In this document: positions 24,213 to 32,513 of the stretch, one piece after another
Layout of the letters: every line of letters begins with the position of its first letter
How positions within the stretch are numbered: the stretch's first letter is position 1
Assembly: GCF_047238125.1 (NCBI RefSeq)
Contig: NZ_JBDFMH010000001.1
Location: 1,984,001 to 2,048,000, forward strand
Direction: 5' to 3'
From: JBDFMH01 sp047238125
GTDB lineage: Bacteria; Pseudomonadota; Alphaproteobacteria; Sphingomonadales; Sphingomonadaceae
Length of the DNA stretch: 64,000 bases
Made by a program: the position numbers and the translations under genes
Notes under the pieces: model-generated
Told to the model about the DNA's origin: nothing
The model's database searches: none
The model's input: only the letters and a program-made list of their open reading frames with translations

Positions 24213-26042
24213 TCAGGCCTTCAGCAGGGCGCGGGCGCGTTCCTCGACGCGGCGCTCGAACAGGGTGATCGGCAGCGGTCCGTCGCGCAGCACTTCGTGG
24301 AACTGGCGCAGATCGAACTTGTCACCCAGCATTTGCTGCGCCTTCGCGCGCATCTTCACCCAGCTGTTGTGACCCACCTTGTAGCTGCAGGCCTGGCCGG
24401 GGGAAACGCAGTAACGCTCGATCTCGCGCTGCGCGCGCGGCTGGGCGAAGCCGGTGGTCTCGACCATGTAGGCGGTCGCCTTCTCGCGGCTCCAGCCCTT
24501 CGAATGAATGCCGGTATCGACCACCAGCCGCGCCGCACGGAACAGATAGGATTGCAGGAAGCCGGCGCGCTCGATCGGTGTCTTGTAGCCGCCCAGCTCG
24601 TCCGCCACGCTTTCGGCGTAGAGCGCCCAGCCCTCGCCATATGCTGAGAACCAGACGAGCTTGCGGATCAGCGGCACGTCCGTCTTGTTGACGATCGACC
24701 CCTGCAGGTGATGGCCGGGCTCGGCTTCGTGATAGGTCAGCGCGGGCAGGCTGTATTTCGGCCAGTCGGCCACGCTCTTCAGGTTGATGAAGTAGATCGC
24801 GGCGCGCGATCCATCGAGCGCGGCCGGGTAATAATAGCCGTTCGGCGCGCCATCCTGGATGTCGGTCGGCACCGCGCGGATCTGAATGGGATCGTTCGGC
24901 AGCGTGGCGAACGCCTTGGGCAGCACCTTGCGCAGATCGGCGACACCCTGGTTCAATGATGCCAGCAGATCGGCGCGGCCGGCCGCGGTATCGGGATAGA
25001 GCTGTGCCGGATCCTTGTTGAGCGCCGTCAGCCGCGCGCCGACCGATCCTTGTGTGCGGCCCTGCGCTTTCAGGATCGTATCGAGCTGGGCGCTGATCTC
25101 CGCCACCTGGGTCAGTCCCATCTGGTGGATCTCGGCGGCGCTGAGCTTGCCGGTCGTCGCCGATTCCAGCGCCATCGCATAGATCGCATCGCCCTTGGGC
25201 AGCGCGCCGATGCCGGCGGTATCACGACCCTTGGCGCGATACTGCTTCACCAGCGCGATCTGGCGATCGAGCGCGGGATAGACCTTCTCGGACACGATCT
25301 TCGCGGCGCGGCCCTGCCAGTCCCCTGCCAGATTCTTGGCTTTCGCGCGATCGGCGAGCGACTTCACCAAGCCGTTCTCGGCCGCGGCCGGGCTGCGCAG
25401 CGCGGCCATCTGGCCCAGCGCGAGATCGAGGCAGAAGGCAGGCGGCACATAGCCGCGATCGGCATCATGCGCGAACACCTGGTTGTCGCCGTCCAGCGCG
25501 GCGGGGAACTGCTCCAGCCGGGCCAGATAGGCTTCGGCATCGTCGGTATTGTTGACCGGATGCTGGCTGTTCAGGAAATCGGGGATGTTGAAATAAGCGC
25601 CGCCCTGCTGGCTGATCTGAAACGGATAGACTGCCGAGCCGAGATCGAAAGTGGCGATCGGCGCGATCGTGTCATCGAGCTGATAGTCCACCACATCGCG
25701 GTGGATCTTCATCTGCTCGGACAGTTTCGACGTATCGACCGCAATCAGCTTCTTGGCGGCGCGGGCATCGGTCAGGTCGTTGCGGCGATCGGCGAGCGTG
25801 TAATCACCCAGCTCGCGCTTCAGCTTCGCATTCTTGCCGGTATCGAGCCCGAACGCAGTCGCCACGGTCGGGTTATTCTCGAGCACCTTCTGGAAGATCG
25901 TGTCGAACGCCGCACTCAGCTGCGCATCGCCGGGCCCGGCTGGGGCTGCAGGCGCTGCAGCAGCCTGCGCGAGCAATTCGGCCGGCAGCGAAGCGGCAAG
26001 CGCGGCGAGCCCGCCCGAAGCGAGGAAGTTGCGGCGGTCCAT
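24213..26042 (-). CDS. DUF885 family protein, putative secreted metallopeptidase
   Basis: This 609-residue protein belongs to the DUF885 family, related to M32-like peptidases. The N-terminus is a twin-arginine leader, DRRNFLASGG then ALAASLPAELLAQ, so it is exported through Tat or Sec. The metal-binding signature is TYHEAEPGHHLQG near residue 435, with YGEGWALYAE downstream as a second conserved block. The ATG at 26042 has an AAGGGGAT site upstream. Family members are often called prolyl- or di-peptidase-like but few have been characterised. It stands 59 bases upstream of the small lipoprotein gene. Confidence 0.85.
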   Translation of the reverse strand: MDRRNFLASGGLAALAASLPAELLAQAAAAPAAPAGPGDAQLSAAFDTIFQKVLENNPTVATAFGLDTGKNAKLKRELGDYTLADRRNDLTDARAAKKLIAVDTSKLSEQMKIHRDVVDYQLDDTIAPIATFDLGSAVYPFQISQQGGAYFNIPDFLNSQHPVNNTDDAEAYLARLEQFPAALDGDNQVFAHDADRGYVPPAFCLDLALGQMAALRSPAAAENGLVKSLADRAKAKNLAGDWQGRAAKIVSEKVYPALDRQIALVKQYRAKGRDTAGIGALPKGDAIYAMALESATTGKLSAAEIHQMGLTQVAEISAQLDTILKAQGRTQGSVGARLTALNKDPAQLYPDTAAGRADLLASLNQGVADLRKVLPKAFATLPNDPIQIRAVPTDIQDGAPNGYYYPAALDGSRAAIYFINLKSVADWPKYSLPALTYHEAEPGHHLQGSIVNKTDVPLIRKLVWFSAYGEGWALYAESVADELGGYKTPIERAGFLQSYLFRAARLVVDTGIHSKGWSREKATAYMVETTGFAQPRAQREIERYCVSPGQACSYKVGHNSWVKMRAKAQQMLGDKFDLRQFHEVLRDGPLPITLFERRVEERARALLKA

Positions 26043-26183
26043 GAAGCTATCCCCTTGATCGGAAATCCGTGGGCTGGAACCTGCCCGGCCCGATCGCGGG
26101 ATTCAACCCGTCCCTTTCCGCCCGCCGGACGCCGCGCCGCGCTTTCGACCAGCGCGGCACGGCGTTCGACGAACGTCCACGCC

Positions 26184-26858
26184 TCAGGCGGCGTAGGCGA
26201 CGTGCACGCGCTGGCGACGCATCGCGCCGCCGATCAGGCCGAAGCCACCGATCATCAGCGCCCAAGACGCCGGTTCCGGCACGGCCGGGCCGGCAGCGAG
26301 CGTGAAGTTCAGATTGTCGACCCCAACCCAATCGAAGAAATCGCCGGGGGTGACGACCAGCCGCGTGATCGACGGTGCCGCGAAGCTGAGTGTGAACTGC
26401 CCGCCCGTAGAGCCGGCGACGCTGCCAATCAGGGTCGAACCGTTATAGGCGAAGATCTGCGTGCTCGACGGCGTGGTGACACCGGCGAAATCGAGGCTGA
26501 CTGCGCTGGCCGCGGCCGTGAAATCGATCGCGAAGCTGGCATCGCCATCCTCGCCGAGCCAGCCGTTGAACGAGCGCAGCAGATTGCCGCTGACCAGCGA
26601 CGGGGTGCCCAGACCGCCGACGTCGCTGCCGCTCGCCGATACGATCGTCATGTCGGTGTTGGTCGCCCAATCGCCGGTCGGCCCGCCCGCGCCGGAAAAG
26701 GCGTTCGGGGAGAAGGTGACACCCTGAGCGGCATATTGGGTCGAAAGCGTGGTGCCTTCCGCCAGATCGTCGAAATTGATCAGAACGGCGGAGGCCGGTG
26801 CGGCCGGCAGCGCGGCGACGGCGCCCGCAAGAGCGAGCAGAGCGAATTTGGTCATCAT
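26184..26858 (-). CDS. PEP-CTERM sorting-domain secreted protein
   Basis: This 224-residue exported protein has a signal peptide (KFALLALAGAVAALPAAPASA) and a C-terminal PEP-CTERM tail: VPEPASWALMIGGFGLIGG, a basic MRRQR and a short end. The middle (FDDLAEGTTLSTQYAAQGVTFSPNAF start) resembles secreted beta-rich PEP-CTERM proteins with a jelly-roll fold. Such proteins are surface-attached by exosortase. AGGGGA lies upstream of the ATG at 26858; an adjacent ATG at 26855 is possible. The tail is nearly identical to that of the other PEP-CTERM protein at 3310-3888, so both are probably processed by the same exosortase, encoded elsewhere. Confidence 0.85.
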   Translation of the reverse strand: MMTKFALLALAGAVAALPAAPASAVLINFDDLAEGTTLSTQYAAQGVTFSPNAFSGAGGPTGDWATNTDMTIVSASGSDVGGLGTPSLVSGNLLRSFNGWLGEDGDASFAIDFTAAASAVSLDFAGVTTPSSTQIFAYNGSTLIGSVAGSTGGQFTLSFAAPSITRLVVTPGDFFDWVGVDNLNFTLAAGPAVPEPASWALMIGGFGLIGGAMRRQRVHVAYAA

Positions 26859-26994
26859 GATCCCCTGTCAGAATCCAAACGGAAGAATGCTCCGCGGCGA
26901 CCATATCCTTGTCGGAACATCGGACAGTCTGGCTCGAGACCCTGCGGAATGACAGCCGGTTGTGCTTTTCACGATCCCATTTCGGGACGCCTGC

Positions 26995-27549
26995 CTATCC
27001 GCCCTGCCAGACCTTGATCGCTTCGACCGGCCAGACCAGCATCAATATGTTCAGCGTCAGATTGTCGCGGATCAGCCAGAGCGTGAGCAATTCGAACAGG
27101 ATGGCGATCGCGACCGTCAGCCGCACCGGCGCGCGCATCGCGAACAGGAAGCCGAGCGCCATCCAGCCGATGTCGGCGACCGAATTGATCACGCTGTCGC
27201 CGGTATAGCCAAGCGCCATCGTCGCTTCGCGGTAGCGATCGATGATGACCGGCGAATTTTCGAGGATCTCCCACCCCGCCTCGATCGCGACCGCGAGCAC
27301 GAAGCGTTCGCCGACCGGGCGGCGGCGCAGCAGCCACCAGCCGAGCCCATAGAACAGGAAGCCGTGGATGATGTGGCTGGGCGTGTACCAATCGGCCAGA
27401 TGCTGGCTGTTCTCGGCCGACTGGACCAGCCCGTGCCAGAGCTTGACGGTGCCGCAGGTGCAGATCGGCGGGCGGCCCATCGCCAGCAGGATCGCCGCGG
27501 CCAGCGCCACCAGCAGCAGCGCGGTGAGCAGCGGGCGGCGCGCGATCAT
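26995..27549 (-). CDS. UPF0314 (DUF2585) membrane protein
   Basis: This 184-residue inner-membrane protein belongs to the alphaproteobacterial UPF0314 family, with about five helices. Visible conserved blocks are MGRPPICTCG (two Cys), SQHLADWYTPSHIIHGFLFYG, EAGWEILENSPVIIDRYRE and YTGDSVINSVADI. The acidic and His residues around the membrane segments suggest a ligand site, but no function is known. Its ATG at 27549 overlaps the DUF1697 stop in ATGA, so the two are one operon. No nearby pathway hints at its role. Confidence 0.85.
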   Translation of the reverse strand: MIARRPLLTALLLVALAAAILLAMGRPPICTCGTVKLWHGLVQSAENSQHLADWYTPSHIIHGFLFYGLGWWLLRRRPVGERFVLAVAIEAGWEILENSPVIIDRYREATMALGYTGDSVINSVADIGWMALGFLFAMRAPVRLTVAIAILFELLTLWLIRDNLTLNILMLVWPVEAIKVWQGG

Positions 27550-28079
27550 GACGAGACCATCTCCAGCAGTTTCAGTGCGGTGCGATAGTTGCGCGCCGTC
27601 GCGGGTGATCCCATCGCCTTGTCGATAAAGGCGGGGGCGAGCCTAGACTGGCCGGCACCATCGCCGAAATCGATCCAGATCGCCTCGCCTGCGCGTTCGA
27701 TGATCTCGCAGTCGCGGGCGCGGGATCGCAGCCGCTCGACTGCGTCGGCCGCGGGGGCGGCACGCGATAGCAGCACATGCACGATGTTGCCCGCCGTCTC
27801 GCCCCGTGCGCGCATCGGGCAGGCCGCGACGATCGCGCGCCACTGATCCGCGGTGCGCGCGACCACCGGCACCTGCAGGCCGAAGCGATCCGCGATCAGC
27901 GCGGAGACGCGCTCCTCCACGTCAGGCCCGCCCGCCGGCAGGATCAGGTTGCCGCTCTGGATATAGCTGCGGGCGGGGCCGAGCCCGGCCTCGTCGAGCG
28001 CGGCGCGCAGATCCGCCATCGGCAGCTTGCGCGTGGCGCCGACGTTCACGCCGCGCAGCAGGACGATATGATCGGTCAG
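27546..28079 (-). CDS. DUF1697 family protein with apparent CTG start
   Basis: This protein of about 177 residues belongs to DUF1697, whose members begin with a short segment followed by LLRGVNVG. Here the sequence HIVLLRGVNVGATRKLPMADLR aligns with that start. The only candidate start that fits the family and has a ribosome site (GGGGGGAA, about 6 bases upstream) is a CTG at 28079. The nearest ATG in frame is at 28139 and would overlap the divergent gmk start. Function is unknown. It overlaps the UPF0314 gene in ATGA. Confidence 0.72.
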   Translation of the reverse strand: MTDHIVLLRGVNVGATRKLPMADLRAALDEAGLGPARSYIQSGNLILPAGGPDVEERVSALIADRFGLQVPVVARTADQWRAIVAACPMRARGETAGNIVHVLLSRAAPAADAVERLRSRARDCEIIERAGEAIWIDFGDGAGQSRLAPAFIDKAMGSPATARNYRTALKLLEMVSS

Positions 28080-28137
28080 CCGGTATTCCCCCCAGCGGCA
28101 TGATTGACGAACCGGCCCCCACGCGGTCAAGAGGGGC

Positions 28138-28815
28138 ATGGCCGATGCGACCGATACGCCCGCGCTGCCCGAACGGCGCGCCCCCCACGAGATCGAGCAT
28201 CAGCGGCGCGGCCTGCTGTTCGTACTGTCGTCGCCATCGGGCGCGGGCAAGTCCACGATCGCCAAGAAGCTGCTGAAAGCCGATCCCTCGATCGAGATGT
28301 CGGTCAGCGCGACCACCCGGCCGATCCGCCCGGACGAAACCGATGGCATCGACTATCATTTCGTCGATACGCCGCGTTTTAAGGAAATGGTCGCGGCGGG
28401 CGACTTCCTGGAATGGGCGCATGTCTTCGACCACCGATACGGCACGCCGCGCGCGCCAGTGGAGGAGATACTGGCGGCGGGGCGCGACGTGCTGTTCGAT
28501 ATCGATTGGCAGGGGGCCCAGCAGCTGTTCCAGCAGGCCGGCGGCGATGTGGTGCGCGTGTTCATCCTGCCGCCATCGGTCGAGGAACTGCGCCGCCGGC
28601 TGATGAGCCGCAACACCGACGATGCGGTGGTGATCGAGCGGCGGATGGAGCGTGCGGCCAGCGAGATCAGCCACTGGGACGGCTATGATTATGTGCTGAT
28701 CAACGACGATGTCGAACGCTGTTTCGCGCAGGTGCGGCTGGTATTGCGTGCGGAGCGTCTGAAGCGCCAGCGCCAGCGCGGCCTGATCGGCTTCGTGCGC
28801 AAGCTGATGGGGTGA
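28138..28815 (+). CDS. gmk: Guanylate kinase
   Basis: This 225-residue cytosolic enzyme phosphorylates GMP to GDP using ATP. The P-loop is SSPSGAGKST near residue 33, followed by SVSATTRPIRPDE and DYHFVD, the GMP-binding segments of the guanylate kinase family. FIEWAHVF is read as FLEWAHVFDH. The ATG at 28138 has AGAGGGG just upstream. About 20 residues at the N-terminus (ATDTPALPERR) extend beyond the usual start and look disordered. It is divergent from the DUF1697 gene and convergent with the BLUF gene, which ends 17 bases away. Confidence 0.95.
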   Translation: MADATDTPALPERRAPHEIEHQRRGLLFVLSSPSGAGKSTIAKKLLKADPSIEMSVSATTRPIRPDETDGIDYHFVDTPRFKEMVAAGDFLEWAHVFDHRYGTPRAPVEEILAAGRDVLFDIDWQGAQQLFQQAGGDVVRVFILPPSVEELRRRLMSRNTDDAVVIERRMERAASEISHWDGYDYVLINDDVERCFAQVRLVLRAERLKRQRQRGLIGFVRKLMG

Positions 28816-28831
28816 TCGCGCGCTGCGGCGA

Positions 28832-29212
28832 TCAGTTGGGGAAATGGGCGCGCAGGGCTTCCGGGAATTTTTCCAGCCGGCGCTGCATGCCGAGATCGAA
28901 CTCGTCGGCGGATGCCGATCCGTCGCGCAGCGCCATGCTCCAATAGCCGAATTCACGGCTTTCGATGCGGCGATCGCTGAGCAGTTCGAGATCGCGGTGG
29001 CGCCGGTCGCGACCGATCCGCGTGAAGGCCTCGACGATGCTGGGCTCCGGTCCCTCGATCACCTGCAGGAAGCGCGCGCCATCGCTCCACAACAATCCGG
29101 TGATCCCGTCCAGCGCATTGTTATGGCGCGATTGTTCGAGGATCTGGTGGACATCGGCGCCCTCGGTCGCATGGCTGCGGTAGAGGATCTGGCGCAGGGG
29201 TAGCTCGGTCAC
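28832..29212 (-). CDS. BLUF-domain blue-light photosensor
   Basis: This 126-residue cytosolic protein is a stand-alone BLUF domain, which binds FAD and senses blue light. The key residues are present: Tyr in LRQILYRS near residue 11, Asn in HNNALDGITG, Gln in FLQVIEG and Trp/Met in YWSMAL, plus RDRRHRDLELLSDRRI typical of the domain. A short C-terminal helix follows, with no output domain attached. The start is a GTG at 29212 with a weak SD. Such short BLUF proteins act through protein partners (PixD/BlrB type). The partner cannot be identified here. Confidence 0.9.
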   Translation of the reverse strand: MTELPLRQILYRSHATEGADVHQILEQSRHNNALDGITGLLWSDGARFLQVIEGPEPSIVEAFTRIGRDRRHRDLELLSDRRIESREFGYWSMALRDGSASADEFDLGMQRRLEKFPEALRAHFPN

Positions 29213-29257
29213 GCGGCCGCATATCCTTCCCGCCGGCCGAACACAAGCCGCCGCCGG

Positions 29258-29950
29258 TCAGCCGAGCAGCGCGATGAACCGTGCCGCCGCCACGAAATCG
29301 GCCTTGCGGGCCGTGCGCGCGGCTATGGCCTCGGCATCCTCGCCCCAGCGGCCGGCCTGCCACACTTCATCGAGATGCGCGGCATCGAAGCCGGCCTCCG
29401 CGGTGATCTCCGCTTCGGCCACCGCCAGCGCGATCACCAGCGATCCGGCGATCCGTACCAGCGGCGATAGCGCGGCCAGCGCGAAATCGTCACGCGCGAA
29501 CACGGCTTCGGCCAGCCGGGCAACGGTGGCAGGCGGCTGTGCGCGGTGGACGATGCCGGTCGCGATCTCGAAATGGATATCGTAGCGCGCCTGCGCCCAG
29601 CCGAGCAGCGGATCCCAGGCTGCCGCCTCGGCCGCCACCAGATCGGCCGGATCGCCGGCGCGGTAACAGAGCAGGTCGCTTTCGCCATATTTCGCCAGAT
29701 CCGCGGCGAAGGCTGCGCGCGCAGGGCGGACTTTGTCGATCGCGGCATTGGCGAGCCCGATCAGTCTCATCGTGGCGGGCGAAACCGTATCGCCTTGCGC
29801 GCGCCACTCGTCAGCGATCGCATCGGCCAGCGCGGCGGTCGGCAGCGCCAGATCCGCGCGATCCGGCGTCCGCACGGTGCGGCCGTCGAGCTGGATGGTA
29901 AAGCCGCCCGCACCCGGGGCGACTGAAACCTCGCGATAGAAGCGCTTCAT
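29258..29950 (-). CDS. ATP12 family F1-ATPase assembly chaperone
   Basis: This 230-residue protein is the bacterial homologue of ATP12, which in mitochondria helps assemble the F1 alpha subunit. MKRFYREVSV, then FTIQLDGRTVRTP, DEWRAQGDTVSPATM and ESDLLCYRAGDP are recognised family blocks. The last conserved block reads SLVIALAVAEAEI. The start ATG at 29950 overlaps the preceding small membrane protein in ATGA. Its operon with crcB, rluC and a HAD phosphatase is typical of alphaproteobacteria. Confidence 0.92.
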   Translation of the reverse strand: MKRFYREVSVAPGAGGFTIQLDGRTVRTPDRADLALPTAALADAIADEWRAQGDTVSPATMRLIGLANAAIDKVRPARAAFAADLAKYGESDLLCYRAGDPADLVAAEAAAWDPLLGWAQARYDIHFEIATGIVHRAQPPATVARLAEAVFARDDFALAALSPLVRIAGSLVIALAVAEAEITAEAGFDAAHLDEVWQAGRWGEDAEAIAARTARKADFVAAARFIALLG

Positions 29951-30177
29951 CGATCGCGCGGGCTCCGCCAGCGGCGGACCAGCCATTGCGGCAGCACCAG
30001 CGATTCCAGCATGCCCAGGATGAACAGTGGCACGCCGATCTCCGGCCAGCCGCCGGTGCGCAGGATATCGCCGTTCCAGATCCACATGCCCAGCAGCATC
30101 AGCAGCACGCCGGACGCGCGGGCCATGGTGATGATCGTGTAGCGGGTCTGCGCCAGCGCGTCTTCGGGGTCGGTCAT
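29947..30177 (-). CDS. Small two-helix inner-membrane protein
   Basis: This 76-residue protein has two predicted membrane helices: SGVLLMLLGMWIW around residues 22-36 and GVPLFILGMLESLVLP around 47-62, ending in a basic tail WLVRRWRSPRD. It overlaps both neighbours by the ATGA arrangement (HAD phosphatase stop at 30174, ATP12 start at 29950), strong evidence of real translation. No family function is recognised; small proteins of this type are found beside ATP12 genes in sphingomonads. It may be a membrane partner or simply co-expressed. Confidence 0.8.
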   Translation of the reverse strand: MTDPEDALAQTRYTIITMARASGVLLMLLGMWIWNGDILRTGGWPEIGVPLFILGMLESLVLPQWLVRRWRSPRDR

Positions 30178-30839
30178 CCAGCAAGCGTCTCCATCAGCCG
30201 CGGCAGATCGGCCGGATCCTCGGCCACCGCATCGGCACCTTCGGCCAGCAGCTCGGCGCGGTCGTGATAGCCCCAGGCCACCCCGATCGCGCGCGCGCCA
30301 GCGGCCTTCGCCATCCCGATATCGTAAGCGGTATCGCCGATGACAATGGTGGTCTCGGGCGCGGCCCCGGCATCCGCCATCGCCTGCAGCGCCATCGACG
30401 GGTGCGGCTTCGACGGGTGGCGATCGGCGGTCTGCAGCGTCACGAAGCGCGCCAGCAGCCCATGATGATCGAGGCAATAGTTCAATCCGCGATCGGACTT
30501 GCCGGTGGCGACACCCAGCAGCCAGCCGGCCGCATCCAGCGCCTCGATCGCCGCCGCGATGCCGGGAAAAAGCGGCTCGGCGATCCGGCCCTGCCCGCGC
30601 AGCAGGTGAAAGGCGCGCTTGTAGCGTTCGGCCAGCGCGACATGATCGGCCGGCACGCCACCGGGATGCAATACGGTCATCGCCTCGACCAGGCTCAGGC
30701 CCACCACGCGGCGAGTAGCGGTCCGCGGGGGCGGCGGCAGGCCGGCATCGACGAAGGTCGATTCCATCGCGGTGCAGATATTGGCCGCGCTATCGACCAG
30801 CGTGCCATCGCAATCGAACAGCGCGAGGCGGTTTATCAT
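30174..30839 (-). CDS. HAD-superfamily phosphatase, Gph-like
   Basis: This 221-residue cytosolic protein is a HAD hydrolase. Motif I is FDCDGTLVDS at the N-terminus with both catalytic Asp, motif II is GVATGKSDRG, motif III has the Lys in HPSKPHPSM and motif IV is VIGDTAYDIGMA. The cap domain between motifs I and II is helical, as in phosphoglycolate phosphatase. Phosphoglycolate is therefore a possible substrate, but nucleotides or sugar phosphates are not excluded. The start ATG at 30839 lies 16 bases after the rluC-type gene's stop; its stop overlaps the next gene. Confidence 0.9.
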   Translation of the reverse strand: MINRLALFDCDGTLVDSAANICTAMESTFVDAGLPPPPRTATRRVVGLSLVEAMTVLHPGGVPADHVALAERYKRAFHLLRGQGRIAEPLFPGIAAAIEALDAAGWLLGVATGKSDRGLNYCLDHHGLLARFVTLQTADRHPSKPHPSMALQAMADAGAAPETTIVIGDTAYDIGMAKAAGARAIGVAWGYHDRAELLAEGADAVAEDPADLPRLMETLAG

Positions 30840-30855
30840 GCGCCCGGCGTGCCCG

Positions 30856-31959
30856 TCACCGCGTGCCCCTGCCGCGGCGTTCGCCCTTGCGCTCCTTGCG
30901 GCGATCCTTCGCCTGGTGGAGCGCGGCGCGGCGCTTGCCTTCGGGCGTGTCCTTGGCCTTCACGTCGTCCAGCGGCAGATCGGCCAGCGCCGGATCGAAC
31001 GCCAGCGTGGCGATGCTCTCGGCGAAATGGGGCGGCGGTTCGGCGATGATGTCGATCGGCGGGCCGCTCGGGCTGTCCACCTTCAACCGGCGCGCATGCA
31101 GGTGCAGCTTCCGGCTGATACCCCCGGTCAGATAGGCATCCTGCCCGCCATATTTTCCGTCGCCCACGATCGGATGGCCGATCGCAGCCATGTGCACGCG
31201 CAGCTGATGGGTGCGGCCGGTGAAGGGCTGCAGCTCGACCCAGGCGGCACGGTTGCCGGCGCGATCGATCACGCGATAGCGGGTGCGCGCGGGGCTGCCT
31301 TCCTTCTCGTCGACATGCATCTTCTCGCCGCCGGTGCCGGGCTGCTTGGCGATCGGCAGCTCGACCATGCCATCCTCGATCGAAGGCACGCCCACGATCA
31401 GCGCCCAATAAACCTTCCGCGCGGTGCGACTGGAAAAGCTCTTGGCGAAATGGCCGGCGGCGCGTGCGTTGCGCGCCAACAGCAGCACCCCCGACGTATC
31501 CTTATCCAGCCGGTGCACCAGCTTGGGCCGCCCTTCCGCCTCGAACTGGATGCCGTCGAGCAGGCCATCGACATGGCGCTCGGTCTTGGTGCCACCTTGG
31601 GTGGCGAGACCCGGCGGCTTGTCGATCACGATCGCGTTGGCATCGCGGTGGATGACCAGGCTCTGGATGAATTCCGCTTCCTCGGGCGGCAGCGGCGGCC
31701 GTTCCTTCTTCGGCTTCGCGGTCGGCACGGCCGGCGCCTCGGCCGGGGGGACGCGGATCACCTGGCCCGCCAGCACCCGATCGCCCGGCGCCACGCGCTT
31801 GCCGTCGACGCGCAGCTGCCCGGTGCGCGCCCAGCGCGACACAATGTTGAAGCTGGCATCGGGCAAATGCCGCTTGAACCAGCGATCGACGCGGATGCCG
31901 TCATCCTCGTCAGCCACGGTAAAGCTGCGGACGTCGTCGGAAATCGCGCTGCCGGTCAT
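30856..31959 (-). CDS. rluC: RNA pseudouridine synthase, RluC/RluD family
   Basis: This 367-residue enzyme isomerises uridine to pseudouridine in 23S rRNA. An N-terminal S4 RNA-binding domain (VDRWFKRHLPDASFNIVSRW) leads into the catalytic domain. The catalytic Asp is in HRLDKDTSG, the hallmark of the RluA family; LVIHRDANAIVIDKP precedes it. An unusual C-terminal tail of 40 residues is strongly basic (KDRRKERKGERRG). The start ATG at 31959 overlaps the crcB stop in ATGA. It is most likely RluC-like, but RluD cannot be excluded without alignment. Confidence 0.9.
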   Translation of the reverse strand: MTGSAISDDVRSFTVADEDDGIRVDRWFKRHLPDASFNIVSRWARTGQLRVDGKRVAPGDRVLAGQVIRVPPAEAPAVPTAKPKKERPPLPPEEAEFIQSLVIHRDANAIVIDKPPGLATQGGTKTERHVDGLLDGIQFEAEGRPKLVHRLDKDTSGVLLLARNARAAGHFAKSFSSRTARKVYWALIVGVPSIEDGMVELPIAKQPGTGGEKMHVDEKEGSPARTRYRVIDRAGNRAAWVELQPFTGRTHQLRVHMAAIGHPIVGDGKYGGQDAYLTGGISRKLHLHARRLKVDSPSGPPIDIIAEPPPHFAESIATLAFDPALADLPLDDVKAKDTPEGKRRAALHQAKDRRKERKGERRGRGTR

Positions 31960-32333
31960 GCCAGCGTCCTCGTCAGTTGCAGGCCGATCACCAGCATCAC
32001 CACCGATCCAGCCACCGAGGACACCGCATAGGCTGCAGCCATCACAGGCTGGCCGCGCTCCAGCATCGCGAAGGTTTCCAGGCTGAAGGCGGAAAAGGTG
32101 GTGAAGCCGCCAAGCACGCCGACCCCGAGGAACAGCCGCAGCGGCTCCCCCTGCGTGCCGAACCGCGCGAGCATGCCGGCCAGCACCCCCATCAGCATGC
32201 CGCCCAGCAGGTTCACGATCCAGGTGCCCCACGGGAATGCGGGGCCGAGATTGGCGAGCGCGACGCGGCCGATATGATAGCGGAAGCCGGCGCCGATCGC
32301 ACCGCCGACCATGACGAGGAGCAAGGGGGGCAT
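31956..32333 (-). CDS. crcB: Fluoride ion channel CrcB/Fluc
   Basis: This 125-residue membrane protein exports fluoride. It has four predicted helices, and the conserved blocks GAGFRYHIG, TWIVNLLGG and GGFTTFSAFSLE match the Fluc signature, including the phenylalanine box and polar track residues. The ATG at 32333 starts the conserved part (MPPLLLVMVGG); a longer frame to 32450 runs through the dispersed repeat and is not conserved. No fluoride riboswitch was recognised upstream. It heads the operon with rluC, the HAD phosphatase, the small membrane protein and ATP12. Confidence 0.93.
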   Translation of the reverse strand: MPPLLLVMVGGAIGAGFRYHIGRVALANLGPAFPWGTWIVNLLGGMLMGVLAGMLARFGTQGEPLRLFLGVGVLGGFTTFSAFSLETFAMLERGQPVMAAAYAVSSVAGSVVMLVIGLQLTRTLA

Positions 32334-32413
32334 GGGGGCGCTGTAGCTTGCGCGGCGAGGAGTGACCAGTGGGCGCGACAATGCTCGCGCAGGGTAGCCG
32401 GACTGTACCCGTT

Positions 32414-32497
32414 CCGTCACCCCGGCGCATGCCGGGGTCCAGGGTATCATGCGGAGTCGCTCGGGGCTCTGGATCCCGGCATGCGCCGGGATGACGG
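32414..32497. repeat. Dispersed inverted repeat (CCGTCACCCCGGCGCATGCCGGGG type)
   Basis: The left arm (32414-32444) and right arm (32467-32497) are reverse complements with few mismatches; both carry the internal palindrome CCGGCGCATGCCGG or its partner and end in ATGACGG/CCGTCA. The arms are separated by 22 bases. The element lies 80 bases upstream of the crcB start and just after the end of the next lipoprotein gene on the same strand. Such elements are widespread in alphaproteobacteria and are probably non-coding. A truncated relative may lie at 42518-42545. Confidence 0.75.
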
Positions 32498-32513
32498 GTT
32501 CAGCGCAGCGCGA

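Noticed and set aside
32200..32340. Fluoride riboswitch upstream of crcB
   Set aside because: The region before the crcB start lacks the conserved crcB-motif pseudoknot elements and is mostly the dispersed repeat.
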